Below, piece after piece: positions 10,501 through 18,824 of a stretch of DNA of 42,379 bases (positions within the stretch are counted from its first letter, which is position 1; every line of letters begins with the position of its first letter). The stretch is from RGIG4140 sp045632845 (lineage in GTDB: Bacteria > Pseudomonadota > Alphaproteobacteria > CAAHEQ01 > UBA3637), in NCBI GenBank assembly GCA_045632845.1, contig JAZQXL010000017.1, forward strand, positions 1 through 42,379, given 5' to 3'. The position numbers were made by a program, and so were the translations under genes. Below the pieces are notes generated by a model, which did no database searches, had not been told where the DNA came from, and saw only the letters and a program-made list of their open reading frames with translations.

Positions 10501-12121
10501 TTTGAAGTGCTGTTCTTTTTGTTCTGGCACAAACAGTGTTGATATCAATCCCTTTTGAAACCATATACTCAATCAACTCTTTTTTATATCTCTTATCAGT
10601 TAAAAGAGGAATAATTGGGGAATAATTTGGAATGCTTTTTAAAAAATCTATACCACCTTTCTTTTTAACAATGTTTTCAATATTTGCATCCAAAATGGTA
10701 TATCCAGAGTTACCAGAAGCATCTTTTAAATCTAAATTAGCTCCCTTTGCAATTAACATCTTTGCAGTGTCAAAATTCTTATCCTTAATCGCTTTTTCTA
10801 ATGCATAAACAATAAGGGGTCTACCATTTTTAGCTTTATCTCCAGAGAGGTTATAGATTGTTGTCAGCTCTTCTTTTGTATAAGCCTTTAAATCTCGATT
10901 TAAGCCTTCTCTTCTCAACAAATAACTAATCAACTCATCACTACCATAATCCATTGCATGCATCAAGGCTGTTTTGTTACCCAACGTTTTATATATATCA
11001 ACTTTACCTGATTTGGCTAATTTAAGCGCTTTTTCTTGATCACCTGTTAACAAAGCGACATAAAACTCTCTTTCACTAGGGGTAAATGAGTTTAATTCTC
11101 TGATACACTGACAAAATGTTAATTTTCCATCTTTTCCTTGATCTAACCGTGACAAAAGCAATTTTAAATCTTCATTATTCCCATCCCCTTTTGCATTTTT
11201 AAGAGGCAATCCAGTTGCTTTGCTAAGAAGTATAAGTTGCCTTTCTTCATTTAAACTTTGTGAAAATTTTCTAGCGTTGTAGGATCTTTCTTGCGAATGA
11301 AGAGCAGCTTGATGCAACAGTTCAGGCTCCAACACATCAAGAAGATATGCATATTCAGGCTCTACAACCCTAGAAAGAAGCACAGGAAATGTTTCAGGAT
11401 ATAACGTCATCATCGTATCAACAAAGCGTTTTAAGTGTTTTTTCCTTGCTTCTAGATCCATAGAGTTATGACCAACATGAGAAATATAAGAGTATATACG
11501 TCTCCTATCATCTGAAATGACTTCTTTTAAATACTTTGAATATTGTTCATCATCTTGAATCATCAAAAGAATATCATTTTTATCAAATTCATCCAAACAT
11601 CCTTGAACAAAATCTGATCTTTGACAATTTAATGCCAAATTAACAAAATAACCAAGAGATTCTTCATATTGATGAAAACCATCCGTGTTAAGCTCTCTTC
11701 TATATTCATCATCTTCATAAAAATTTTTTAAATCTATGTGATCTAAACAAAGTTCTAAGAAACCATTAATCTCCAACTGTTCTCGAGTACCAACTCTTTT
11801 TTTAGCAATCCCAACCAAATAATCAAAAGTTATACTTGGAACGCCTGATTTTATCATCTCAAATGCTTCACTATACTTTTTGTCCTGAACCAACAAAATC
11901 ACTTGCAAAGCCTTTGCGTAAGGATCATTTGGTCTTTTTGATTGCAAATAAGCAAGACACTCTTGTACAAAGCCTTTATTTCCATGTTGCAACAAAACTT
12001 CGCCAGCGCAACGAACTATATTTTGGGAGGATACCTGTCCTGAATATAAAGCTTTTCTTGCCTGAGTTAACTCATTGTTTTTACAAGAATTAAAAAAATT
12101 CATATCTATCTTACTTACCAT
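7502..12121 (-). CDS. Giant TPR-like/ankyrin-repeat protein, 1,539 residues
   Basis: Residues 1 to about 350 form helical, TPR-like repeats (N-E-L-T-Q-A-R-K-A-L-Y-S-G and similar). Ankyrin-type repeats follow (T-A-L-M-H-A-M-D-Y-G, T-P-L-M-W-A-V, N-T-P-L-H-Y-A). Its first two thirds match the partial gene at 1-3576. Its last ~430 residues match the 1,272-residue gene, so it looks like the full-length version of a mosaic family. The ATG overlaps the stop of the 1,533-residue gene as TAATG, and the Shine-Dalgarno GGGGGAGG lies inside that gene's last codons. It ends in a tail with N-I-T-T-I-Q and R-G-R-A. No catalytic motif is recognised. Confidence 0.93.
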   Translation of the reverse strand: MVSKIDMNFFNSCKNNELTQARKALYSGQVSSQNIVRCAGEVLLQHGNKGFVQECLAYLQSKRPNDPYAKALQVILLVQDKKYSEAFEMIKSGVPSITFDYLVGIAKKRVGTREQLEINGFLELCLDHIDLKNFYEDDEYRRELNTDGFHQYEESLGYFVNLALNCQRSDFVQGCLDEFDKNDILLMIQDDEQYSKYLKEVISDDRRRIYSYISHVGHNSMDLEARKKHLKRFVDTMMTLYPETFPVLLSRVVEPEYAYLLDVLEPELLHQAALHSQERSYNARKFSQSLNEERQLILLSKATGLPLKNAKGDGNNEDLKLLLSRLDQGKDGKLTFCQCIRELNSFTPSEREFYVALLTGDQEKALKLAKSGKVDIYKTLGNKTALMHAMDYGSDELISYLLRREGLNRDLKAYTKEELTTIYNLSGDKAKNGRPLIVYALEKAIKDKNFDTAKMLIAKGANLDLKDASGNSGYTILDANIENIVKKKGGIDFLKSIPNYSPIIPLLTDKRYKKELIEYMVSKGIDINTVCARTKRTALQTLLFESRFDFDEEKILPMFQDLLYLHPRDEKGVPIVQHATSLLGSAASHPRILKSLLAYGVDINTINDEGNTALAEALDDGFSSRAESLLVHGADSTHPSLDGDKMPERSLIRVHKNKGEFKDRPNEEFYIYKFSRLDRYYKHSSGWNYPELDVDREADGSVDINFRVDEKGRLQGVTYKRTQKEDRIVSTIMYGTVDEVKQLLSDPKSYSVNKMYYGYTPLMWAVLSDRADLVKMMLEHKPNLKIPSAADGNTILELAAIRKNPHMYKILNDYAQKSFGTEGVQGLVSQESENLQELIQAIKDGDLKSVKKITAKMPRLDIQDSQGNTPIKVACEMLASVAISDEKWCTREKMSDLYGIFCHLVEKGADVSYGSDEGPVMILCKALPDVKDRTGMPDDTNYLPKFMYLEACIQEAIKKNHRKCFIADSTGNTPLHYAIKAQSFSVMKALVDRYKYHIRKEENAPEQRRFYCVDMLKAENNAHLSPIDMIHDLLERGQITKEKDEFIFELCQEMLESYNYAEKNHPHWYNDRPSSEGRDIPVVSDKPYQRITELTEKDRDFQGLLERDGMYAKVDSTEQSFQVLKEINSENPDSFFLLMQAVENANIEFLDVLIQAGANVNQVDAEGVSPLDYVIHNLNEQASAEEKDLEYIEELKKMALLLKKAGAKESSKYPLSEEAKKLDGVAKIFETKAASRRNTQDDKEVLKKAFIMLIGEKGANLRAVDPEDKTPLLIKVIETGDADLVCNVVQSSTITAEALLEKGIDGWNAIEIAYQTGNPKIIEAMKETMVRTGVVLEDYKTTCLVLASAKEGSFEALEKISDKQKLDLRVQDQDGKTILHHLAEKGKVELLYQALLSQSNPDDFSALTFVDNNKKTPLDLLPDGDAKTKFVTDVLLKEVGKQSQNNTLITELLEQLDAKTLEELKKNVEVQGNETVLKLIDDKLTSTAPEVTGERTVAHETPVTTNIAARLAENSEQNITTIQGNDGVALSYTSSRGRA

Positions 12122-15100
12122 TATGCCCTCCCCCTTGAAGCTGGGTGAGAAACAGCAACGCTATCATTTTCTTGAACAGTTGTGATATTTTTCCCAGCAT
12201 TTAGTGCTAATCTTTCCGCAGCACTCGTTGAAACTTGCCCCTCATCTGAATTTGAATGAACAGCTGAAATTTGATTGCCATTTGCACCTTGATTATTTAA
12301 TGCCTTTAACCGATTTTCAATCAATGGTTTGATTGGTTTGAGTAATTCATCATTCAATGCTTCTTGAAGAGTTTGCCCATCCATAAGAGCTAACATATCA
12401 TTAATTTCTTTTTTACCCTTTGGTTCAATTTTAACAGGTGTCTTACTCTGGTCTACATGTTCAAGAATCAATTTAGACAAAAGCTCCTTTGCAATGAATG
12501 GTTTAATCAAATTGAATGACTCATCGGTCAATATTTTTTTTAGAGTTTCTTTATCCATATGGGTCAATATCCCATCAATTTCTCCTGCAACCTCTGGCGA
12601 AATTCTAACAGGCGAAGTTTTATCTATTTTTGTATCACACACTATATGTAGATATGGCTCACAACAAGATTTATCGGTTATATCAGGGATACAGTTAGGA
12701 TCCTTTTCTTTCATATAGCTTGTTATGTATTTACCCCACCCCTTTTTCTTAATAAGTTTTTCTATTCTTTCCTGATCGAGCTTTGGATTTGAAGAAAACG
12801 TCGATCCATATAATTCAACCATTTTTTTCGCCGCTAGAATACCCATAAACGCTTCAAAATTGTCACCTGCAGATATTTTTTCAATCAACCCATCATATAC
12901 AATTTGATAAATCATCTTTCTATCGTCGAACTCAAAACTTTCCTTAGTCAAATTTACCTTAAGCAAATCATTAGGTGCAAACAATCCTGATAAAATATTT
13001 CGAGATTGAGCTGCTATATGCCGATCACTTTCAATGGCTCTAAGAACCCTACAACACCTTTTTTCTGCAACATCGGCTTGGTGCTTATTAGTTTTATCCC
13101 CTTGATTTGGATCTTTATAAATTTTGTTGAGATCTAGATTATTTTTACCATCAAGCCAGCCATTTCTTCTACAAACTTCTTGCAACTCTTTAGATTGCTT
13201 TACAGCTTCTTGAAAAATAGTTAAAATATCATCGCAAATTTCTTTTTCAGCCAAAAATTCTTGTTCCAAATTGTTTAAAACAGTTGGATTACCTTGTGCA
13301 TTTTTTATACGCTCTTCCCTTGAAACGAAAAGTCCTGTTAGATTTTTTGAAATGACTTGTCCTTTTAAACGATGACCCGACAATAAGTAAGCTTGTATAC
13401 CTGATAAAAAGTCAAAATATTCTTCTTTCATAGATTGCACATCATCTCTGACCATATTCCATGCAATAGCTTTAGGATACACATTAACAGAAGTATCACA
13501 TGTATTATCTTGCCACACTTGCTTAGGCTTATCATGCTCGGCTAATGGATCTTGCTTACAAGAAAATTCAAATTTTGGATTTATGGCCTTTTGATACTGG
13601 GCATAACTGGTGATTTTTACCTCAGTTAACTTATCATATTTTTCCAAAGTTTTTTCTATTTTTTCTAAACGGCGTTCCTCATCAGGCGTCTTTTTTCTTT
13701 TGTGAGTTAAATAAAGGCGTTCCAACCTTAAATTAAAAACTGTATTTTCAATTGTACCCTCATCACTAGAATCAGACAATCCCAGTTCGCTCAACACCGA
13801 TCTATATTCGCGTTTTTCATCAGCTGTTGAAGATGCTTTAGCCTTTCTTGCTGTTAAAAGTTTGTATATTTTTTGTTGGTCTTCAGGCAAGATTGATTCT
13901 TTTTTTTGTTCTGGAGTATATCTAGCCTGATAAATTGCTTCTATAGATTTAATTTGTGTATTCCGAGCCCTTCCAAAAGAATAATGAGAAAATAAAGCAT
14001 TTTCATCAGACTTTTCGGTATGAGAAAGAGCAATATTTGTTGCAGCACCACAGTGGTTAAGAGGCATCTCTTCTGAACATCCTTCGCCAACCCACACCTT
14101 TGAAAGGGAGCGCATTGCCTCACGAGCATAACGAGCACGATATCCTGTCAACAAAATACCGTTATCCGCCTTTGGCGCCAACACCGTAGTTGGAACTTTT
14201 GATATATTACCTGGCAATACAATGTGTTTTGGTTCTTCTGCAGTAGGGGGTAAAAAAGACTTCATACGCCTTTGAACACATTCAACTACAATATTAGAAC
14301 GTGTTGTATTCCCATCAGTTGGAATAACCTTTTCCAAAACTGCAGAAAAGCCCGTCGTCTCAGCATTACCATAATTTGGGACTTTGAAATGTGGTCTTGC
14401 ATTTTCATCAACAACACGCCTCAAACGCTCATCGCTTGCCTCCGCTTCCATTTTTTTTCGCGTTGTATTATAAAGCTCAGCATCTTGTTCACGAACTTGA
14501 TCATTTGCACAATAAACATTCAAGCAATAAGCATAAATACTTGCTTCTGCATGAACCTTAGCAAGCTCATCAAAAGCTTTTTTTTGATCTTCTGTTGCTT
14601 TTCTTAAATTTTTAATCTTTTCACCTTCCCCAGGAATATCCAACGAATCAGGCATGTAAGAAACATCCCCCAACGTATTTTTCCCAGGGTTTTCAATTTC
14701 AGCTTCCAAATACTTAAAAAGCATTTCTTCATCTGGGGTTCTGTCTTTTTTGTCTTTTAATTTATTATAAACAAACTCAAGAGCTGCCTTTGATTGAGGC
14801 CGCTTAGAAAGATCATCTAATCGCCCAGCAATATTTATACGTTGCATTTTAACATTATGCGTCACTTCCCGTGTGATTTTAGTTGCTTCTTCAATTTTAC
14901 CATCAGCTATCATTTGGGAAATGTATGAAGTCGCATAACACGCCGCTGCAAAAACCGCTGTACCAACGATAAACCCTGGAATACCAGCAAAACCAAGGCT
15001 CATAACCAAACTAACAGGTTTTACCGCCATACCAGCTACCCCTAGTGCAACCACCGTCCCCTCAGTTCTTAAGTGATGGTCTGTCCCTGCCGAAACGGCA

Positions 15101-16722
15101 ATATGTCTGTTAGCATCAAGAGCAGCAGTTGCATCAATTTTATTATTTTGAAAAAAAAGCAATTGTGGAAGCTGGTGCACATGTACTGCGCCACCTTGAG
15201 GATAAAGAGGAATTCGCCCAGACACTCGAGCATTTGTCTGTGCACCTTCTTGTGAATTTTGATGGTTCAATGCATGGGTCATTTTTTCTTGATAATTTGA
15301 TAAGGCTTTGTTAGCTTCAATCAAATAAGCGCAACTGGAATAATATTTTTGAGCATCAGTCGCCATAAAAACGGCCAAATTTTTTTCATTATCATCCAAA
15401 TGAAGGGTCTTTCTTCTCACATGATCAATCAATTCATCTTCATAATAAAGAGGATGCGTAACTGGTGGCACCAAAAAACTCCAACTTCTGCGATCAGATC
15501 CATTTGTTTGCGAAACAGTTGCAGCTTGAAAAGCAGCAACATCCTGCCATCTAGGAGATTTTTGAATACAACCAAAAACATACAACACGGCAGCCGTTTC
15601 CCCTGCCCGTTTTTGATGATTTACATGCCATCCTGCATAATAATTATCCGTGTTTCTTGGCGTTGTCGATATTATATCTTCATACGCAGCATGAGGATTA
15701 ATACCATCTAATTTTAACGAAGGCAAACCTGCAGCACCAAACTGATCCATATAATAATGAAGCGCTATGGCTGAATTAACCTTTGCAATTTGAAGATTGC
15801 GAAGACTTTCTTTATACGCCTTTGCCTTATCGTTATTTTCTTCATCCTTCAACAACTTCAATTCAGGAATTGGCTCAACCGCCCCCGTTCTAACAGCAAA
15901 ATCATAAAATGTGGTAACATTCCCATCATTTAAAACCCGCAAAACCGTTTGATCATCCGTAGTTAAACTTTCTTTTTCAGCTAAATATGCAAGCGTTGTT
16001 TTTTTAAAATGTTGATACAAATCCGCATGTGGAACAATTTTTTCATAAGTAGCTGTTTCAACGTCAATTTGAACCTTTTCATTAGCATACATAGCTTGAA
16101 CAGTATCATCCGTATCAAAGGTACTTGTTTCATCTTCCAACAAGTGCCTATAGCGCATTCCTTGATAATCCATTATGCCAGATTGCGCATCAATACACAT
16201 AGACAAAAGCTCACCTTTTAAAGGAAATGAAGGCAGCACAATCCCCGACAACATCGACCTACTATCGGTATAAGCAAGCGTTCTTCTAACTTCTGCCAAA
16301 TCCACCACCGGCTTATTATTACAATGCGCAAACACTTGGCCATTAGAGTCAACGCTATATGGGATAGAAACACGAGAACCGGTTTTTAAAACAAAGACTT
16401 GGTCAGGTTTTAAAACTAATTGACCATTTTTTTCTTCAAAAAGAATACCTTTATAAGCCCAAACACCTTCTTTTTCTGTTTTTACAAAATTTTCAGCATC
16501 TTCATGCAGCTGCTGCAAAAATCCACCCCAAAGGACTTCAAGAAAATTTTCTGTTTTCCCATCAATTACAGGAACAACATCAACAAACGGCAAGTTCCCT
16601 TCAGGAGCTGGTTGCCCTTCTTTTCTATATACCCCAGCACCTTGCTTTTTATAGGTGACCCCTTTAATTTCAATCTCTTTTGGACCGTTGTATTGTAAGC
16701 CATTATTGTTTCTTTGAGCCAT
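12121..16722 (-). CDS. Giant protein of unknown function with central hydrophobic hairpin, 1,533 residues
   Basis: This is the first gene of the giant operon. No known domain is recognised. The N-terminal ~500 residues are soluble and mixed. Residues ~555-605 form a Gly/Ala-rich hydrophobic stretch of two segments with a short G-I-P-G turn, like a membrane-inserting hairpin. The part after it is charged and helical. Near the C-terminus a ~50-residue unit occurs twice (E-I-D-G-I-L-T-H-M-D and E-I-N-D-M-L-A-L-M-D). The chain ends in the same tail as the ankyrin giants (N-I-T-T-V-Q ... R-G-R-A). There are no ankyrin repeats. The start is set by GGGGGA just upstream and a promoter at ~16,770. A secreted, toxin-like or membrane-active role is possible from the hairpin but is only inference. 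Confidence 0.9.
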   Translation of the reverse strand: MAQRNNNGLQYNGPKEIEIKGVTYKKQGAGVYRKEGQPAPEGNLPFVDVVPVIDGKTENFLEVLWGGFLQQLHEDAENFVKTEKEGVWAYKGILFEEKNGQLVLKPDQVFVLKTGSRVSIPYSVDSNGQVFAHCNNKPVVDLAEVRRTLAYTDSRSMLSGIVLPSFPLKGELLSMCIDAQSGIMDYQGMRYRHLLEDETSTFDTDDTVQAMYANEKVQIDVETATYEKIVPHADLYQHFKKTTLAYLAEKESLTTDDQTVLRVLNDGNVTTFYDFAVRTGAVEPIPELKLLKDEENNDKAKAYKESLRNLQIAKVNSAIALHYYMDQFGAAGLPSLKLDGINPHAAYEDIISTTPRNTDNYYAGWHVNHQKRAGETAAVLYVFGCIQKSPRWQDVAAFQAATVSQTNGSDRRSWSFLVPPVTHPLYYEDELIDHVRRKTLHLDDNEKNLAVFMATDAQKYYSSCAYLIEANKALSNYQEKMTHALNHQNSQEGAQTNARVSGRIPLYPQGGAVHVHQLPQLLFFQNNKIDATAALDANRHIAVSAGTDHHLRTEGTVVALGVAGMAVKPVSLVMSLGFAGIPGFIVGTAVFAAACYATSYISQMIADGKIEEATKITREVTHNVKMQRINIAGRLDDLSKRPQSKAALEFVYNKLKDKKDRTPDEEMLFKYLEAEIENPGKNTLGDVSYMPDSLDIPGEGEKIKNLRKATEDQKKAFDELAKVHAEASIYAYCLNVYCANDQVREQDAELYNTTRKKMEAEASDERLRRVVDENARPHFKVPNYGNAETTGFSAVLEKVIPTDGNTTRSNIVVECVQRRMKSFLPPTAEEPKHIVLPGNISKVPTTVLAPKADNGILLTGYRARYAREAMRSLSKVWVGEGCSEEMPLNHCGAATNIALSHTEKSDENALFSHYSFGRARNTQIKSIEAIYQARYTPEQKKESILPEDQQKIYKLLTARKAKASSTADEKREYRSVLSELGLSDSSDEGTIENTVFNLRLERLYLTHKRKKTPDEERRLEKIEKTLEKYDKLTEVKITSYAQYQKAINPKFEFSCKQDPLAEHDKPKQVWQDNTCDTSVNVYPKAIAWNMVRDDVQSMKEEYFDFLSGIQAYLLSGHRLKGQVISKNLTGLFVSREERIKNAQGNPTVLNNLEQEFLAEKEICDDILTIFQEAVKQSKELQEVCRRNGWLDGKNNLDLNKIYKDPNQGDKTNKHQADVAEKRCCRVLRAIESDRHIAAQSRNILSGLFAPNDLLKVNLTKESFEFDDRKMIYQIVYDGLIEKISAGDNFEAFMGILAAKKMVELYGSTFSSNPKLDQERIEKLIKKKGWGKYITSYMKEKDPNCIPDITDKSCCEPYLHIVCDTKIDKTSPVRISPEVAGEIDGILTHMDKETLKKILTDESFNLIKPFIAKELLSKLILEHVDQSKTPVKIEPKGKKEINDMLALMDGQTLQEALNDELLKPIKPLIENRLKALNNQGANGNQISAVHSNSDEGQVSTSAAERLALNAGKNITTVQENDSVAVSHPASRGRA

Positions 16723-16756
16723 AAATCCCCCTTGAATTTTTTGGTCATATAAGAAT

Positions 16757-16785
16757 AGTTTACCCTTAAAAGAAAATGTTGTAAA
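16757..16785 (-). promoter_or_regulatory. Promoter of the giant-gene operon
   Basis: Read on the minus strand, TTTACA and TAAACT are separated by 17 bp, ending ~35 bp before the ATG at 16722. The same hexamer pair occurs before the LemA gene, so both may use a common promoter type. Confidence 0.5.
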
Positions 16786-16910
16786 GAAAAAACATCAAAA
16801 ATGAAATAAATTTTTATGTTTCAAATAAAGAAAAAATAATTTAAAAAAGAACTTATTTTTCAATATGTTTTGAAAGAATAAAATTCAAAAAAAAGCCCCT
16901 TAAAAACAAT

Positions 16911-16948
16911 AAAAAAAAACGCTCATAAAAAAATTGAGCGCTTTTTAT
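16911..16948 (-). terminator. Rho-independent terminator of the LemA gene
   Basis: On the minus strand a CGCTCA/TGAGCG stem is followed by a run of T residues, just after the LemA stop. It isolates LemA from the giant operon that continues in the same direction. Confidence 0.75.
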
Positions 16949-16963
16949 TTAAAAATCAAGATA

Positions 16964-17518
16964 TTATTTCAAATAATCACTTGCTTTGATTGATTTTTTA
17001 TGACTCTCATCCGCTTCAAAATAAGCCAATTTTTCATAATCACCCGCACAAGAGGCGAACAAGGATCCTGGAAAAATCATAACTACGTCATGCAACTTTC
17101 TGAGTGCTGTGTTATAAAAACGGCGTGCTGCAGCGATATTTTCTTCAATATCTTGATAAGTTTTCATCGCTTCAACCATCACTTCATCTGATTTTAATTG
17201 CGGATAATTTTCAACAGCCACCATCAAAGAAGACAATTTTGAAGAAAGCTCCCCTTCTGTTTTAAACTTTTCAGCACTGCCAGAAACAGCATTCATCGCT
17301 TTGGTGCGAAGTTCTGTGATTTCGGTAATCATCCCCCGTTCATGATCCATAAACTTTTGTGCAATAGTCAAAATGTTAGGTAACACATCATAACGTCTTT
17401 CCAACTGAACATCAATGCCACTCAATGCTTCATTCAAAAAGTTGCGTGCTTTGATAACTTTGACATAAAAAGAGTATAAAACCGCCGAGATAACCAGTAA
17501 AATTGATAACAATGTCAT
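16964..17518 (-). CDS. lemA: LemA family membrane-anchored protein
   Basis: The 184-residue protein has an N-terminal membrane segment (residues ~2-20) followed by a long helical body typical of LemA: V-K-A-R-N-F-L-N-E-A, then D-V-Q-L-E-R-R-Y-D-V-L-P-N and A-A-R-R-F-Y-N. LemA proteins are anchored with most of the chain outside or in the periplasm; their biochemical role is not settled. I chose the ATG at 17518 over one 10 codons upstream because AAGGAG precedes it and the predicted transcription start falls after the upstream ATG. It is divergent from a DUF3137 gene, a frequent partner of LemA. Confidence 0.92.
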   Translation of the reverse strand: MTLLSILLVISAVLYSFYVKVIKARNFLNEALSGIDVQLERRYDVLPNILTIAQKFMDHERGMITEITELRTKAMNAVSGSAEKFKTEGELSSKLSSLMVAVENYPQLKSDEVMVEAMKTYQDIEENIAAARRFYNTALRKLHDVVMIFPGSLFASCAGDYEKLAYFEADESHKKSIKASDYLK

Positions 17519-17548
17519 AATATTCTCCTTTTTTTTATCAACCATCAA

Positions 17549-17578
17549 AGTTTAACCAAACAAATACCTCTTTGTAAA
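17549..17578 (-). promoter_or_regulatory. Promoter of the LemA gene
   Basis: Minus-strand TTTACA and TAAACT hexamers are spaced by 18 bp. The implied start point lies ~8 bp downstream, which supports the shorter LemA reading frame. Confidence 0.5.
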
Positions 17579-17594
17579 GAAAAAACTAATTTAT

Positions 17595-17623
17595 TTGCTT
17601 AATTTTTAATTTTATGTCATAAT
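17595..17623 (+). promoter_or_regulatory. Promoter of the DUF3137 gene
   Basis: TTGCTT and CATAAT are separated by 17 bp, ending ~33 bp before the ATG at 17657. It is back to back with the LemA promoter. Confidence 0.55.
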
Positions 17624-17656
17624 AAAATAAGCAACAAAAAAAATCAGGGGGACAAA

Positions 17657-18676
17657 ATGGTGATTATTCCAACATTTCAGGCCGAAGAAAAAGAGCTTGA
17701 AGAAAAAAGACAAAACAACTTGATCGTTTCAAAAGAAACGTTCGCAAGTTTGATTAGAAAAAAGATTTTTCCAGAACTTTCCTCTCATGAAGAAGAACGC
17801 AAAAAAGTGAAAAAACAGATGTATCTTCTTTGGGCAGCTTCTGTTGTTTTGCTTTGTTTAACGCCTTTTGGCCTTGATCTTTTAAAATCCATACACGACA
17901 AAGGGGATCCACTGGGGATATGGCTTGTGATTTCAGCCATCCCCAGCATCATTGCCGAGTGTATTAGAAAACGATTTTTATCAGAACGAAAAAAGACTTT
18001 TTTAAGTAGATTGCTTGATTTTTTAGGCACTTTTCAAAAAAAGAGACCCTTAATCAACGCTGACTTTTTAGAACAGTCCCTCCTTTTCAACCCAAGAGCT
18101 TTTTCATTCAGAGGGGTTCAAGAATTTGAAGAAAGCTTCACTGGACACTATAAATCCACCAAATTTTCAGTAGCTGAAACGTTGTTGCAATATAAGAAAA
18201 AACGAAATAAAAGCTATTATACCGTCACAGTTTTTGATGGCGTCGTCATTGCCATTCCACTTAGAAAAGAAATTCTTGCCCACACACTTTGTTATAATGA
18301 AACATTCACATTTAAGCACATGTTTGATAATTTGGAAAAAGTTGAGTTAGAAGATGAAGAGTTTATGAAAGAATACAACATTTATTCCAGCAGTCAAATT
18401 GAGGCTCGAAGCATCTTAAAACCTGTTTTGATGGAGCGAATTAAAAAGCTCAAAACCACCTTTGAAACCAAACGCATTGACATTGCCATTTTTAACAATC
18501 ACCTTGTGTTAGCCCTTCACACAAAAAAGAATTTGTTTGAACCCTTTAGCGTTTTTAAATCACTTTATGGAATGAAAACTTATTTTAAATTTTATGATGA
18601 AATCCACTCTGTTTGTGCGCTGATTGATACACTTGAAATTGACAATGAAAAAGAAAGACTAAAACTTTTTAAATAA
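17657..18676 (+). CDS. DUF3137 family membrane protein
   Basis: The 339-residue protein has a charged N-terminus, a pair of hydrophobic segments (residues ~57-95) and a soluble C-terminal part. It carries hallmarks of DUF3137: an F-x-G-Y/H-Y-K segment, a T-V-F-D-G-V strand, then V-E-L-E-D-E-E-F, Y-S-S-S-Q-I-E-A-R and an N-x-L-V-L-A-L-H-T strand followed by L-F-E-P. Members are often encoded next to LemA, as here (divergent, 138 bp apart), but their function is unknown. The start is supported by GGGGGAC 5-6 bases upstream. Confidence 0.85.
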   Translation: MVIIPTFQAEEKELEEKRQNNLIVSKETFASLIRKKIFPELSSHEEERKKVKKQMYLLWAASVVLLCLTPFGLDLLKSIHDKGDPLGIWLVISAIPSIIAECIRKRFLSERKKTFLSRLLDFLGTFQKKRPLINADFLEQSLLFNPRAFSFRGVQEFEESFTGHYKSTKFSVAETLLQYKKKRNKSYYTVTVFDGVVIAIPLRKEILAHTLCYNETFTFKHMFDNLEKVELEDEEFMKEYNIYSSSQIEARSILKPVLMERIKKLKTTFETKRIDIAIFNNHLVLALHTKKNLFEPFSVFKSLYGMKTYFKFYDEIHSVCALIDTLEIDNEKERLKLFK

Positions 18677-18824
18677 TATAAAAAACAAATACTAATTTAA
18701 CAAAGTTTTTGTGATAGTTAAAGTATTTTTTTGACAATATTCTACTAAATTTAATTATCATTTTTAATTAATGAGCTTGCTTTTTTTAGTATATCACAAA
18801 TAGAAAAAAAGCTTCTATAAAAAA

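Noticed and set aside
1..12121. Repeats as a CRISPR array or tandem DNA repeat
   Set aside because: The repeated stretches are long, unevenly spaced and in frame; they encode ankyrin and C-terminal protein modules.
18677..18824. Possible plus-strand promoter (TTGACA near 18,731) for a small RNA
   Set aside because: The -10 region is poor, no terminator hairpin with G/C pairs follows, and the reading would run antisense into the metallopeptidase gene.
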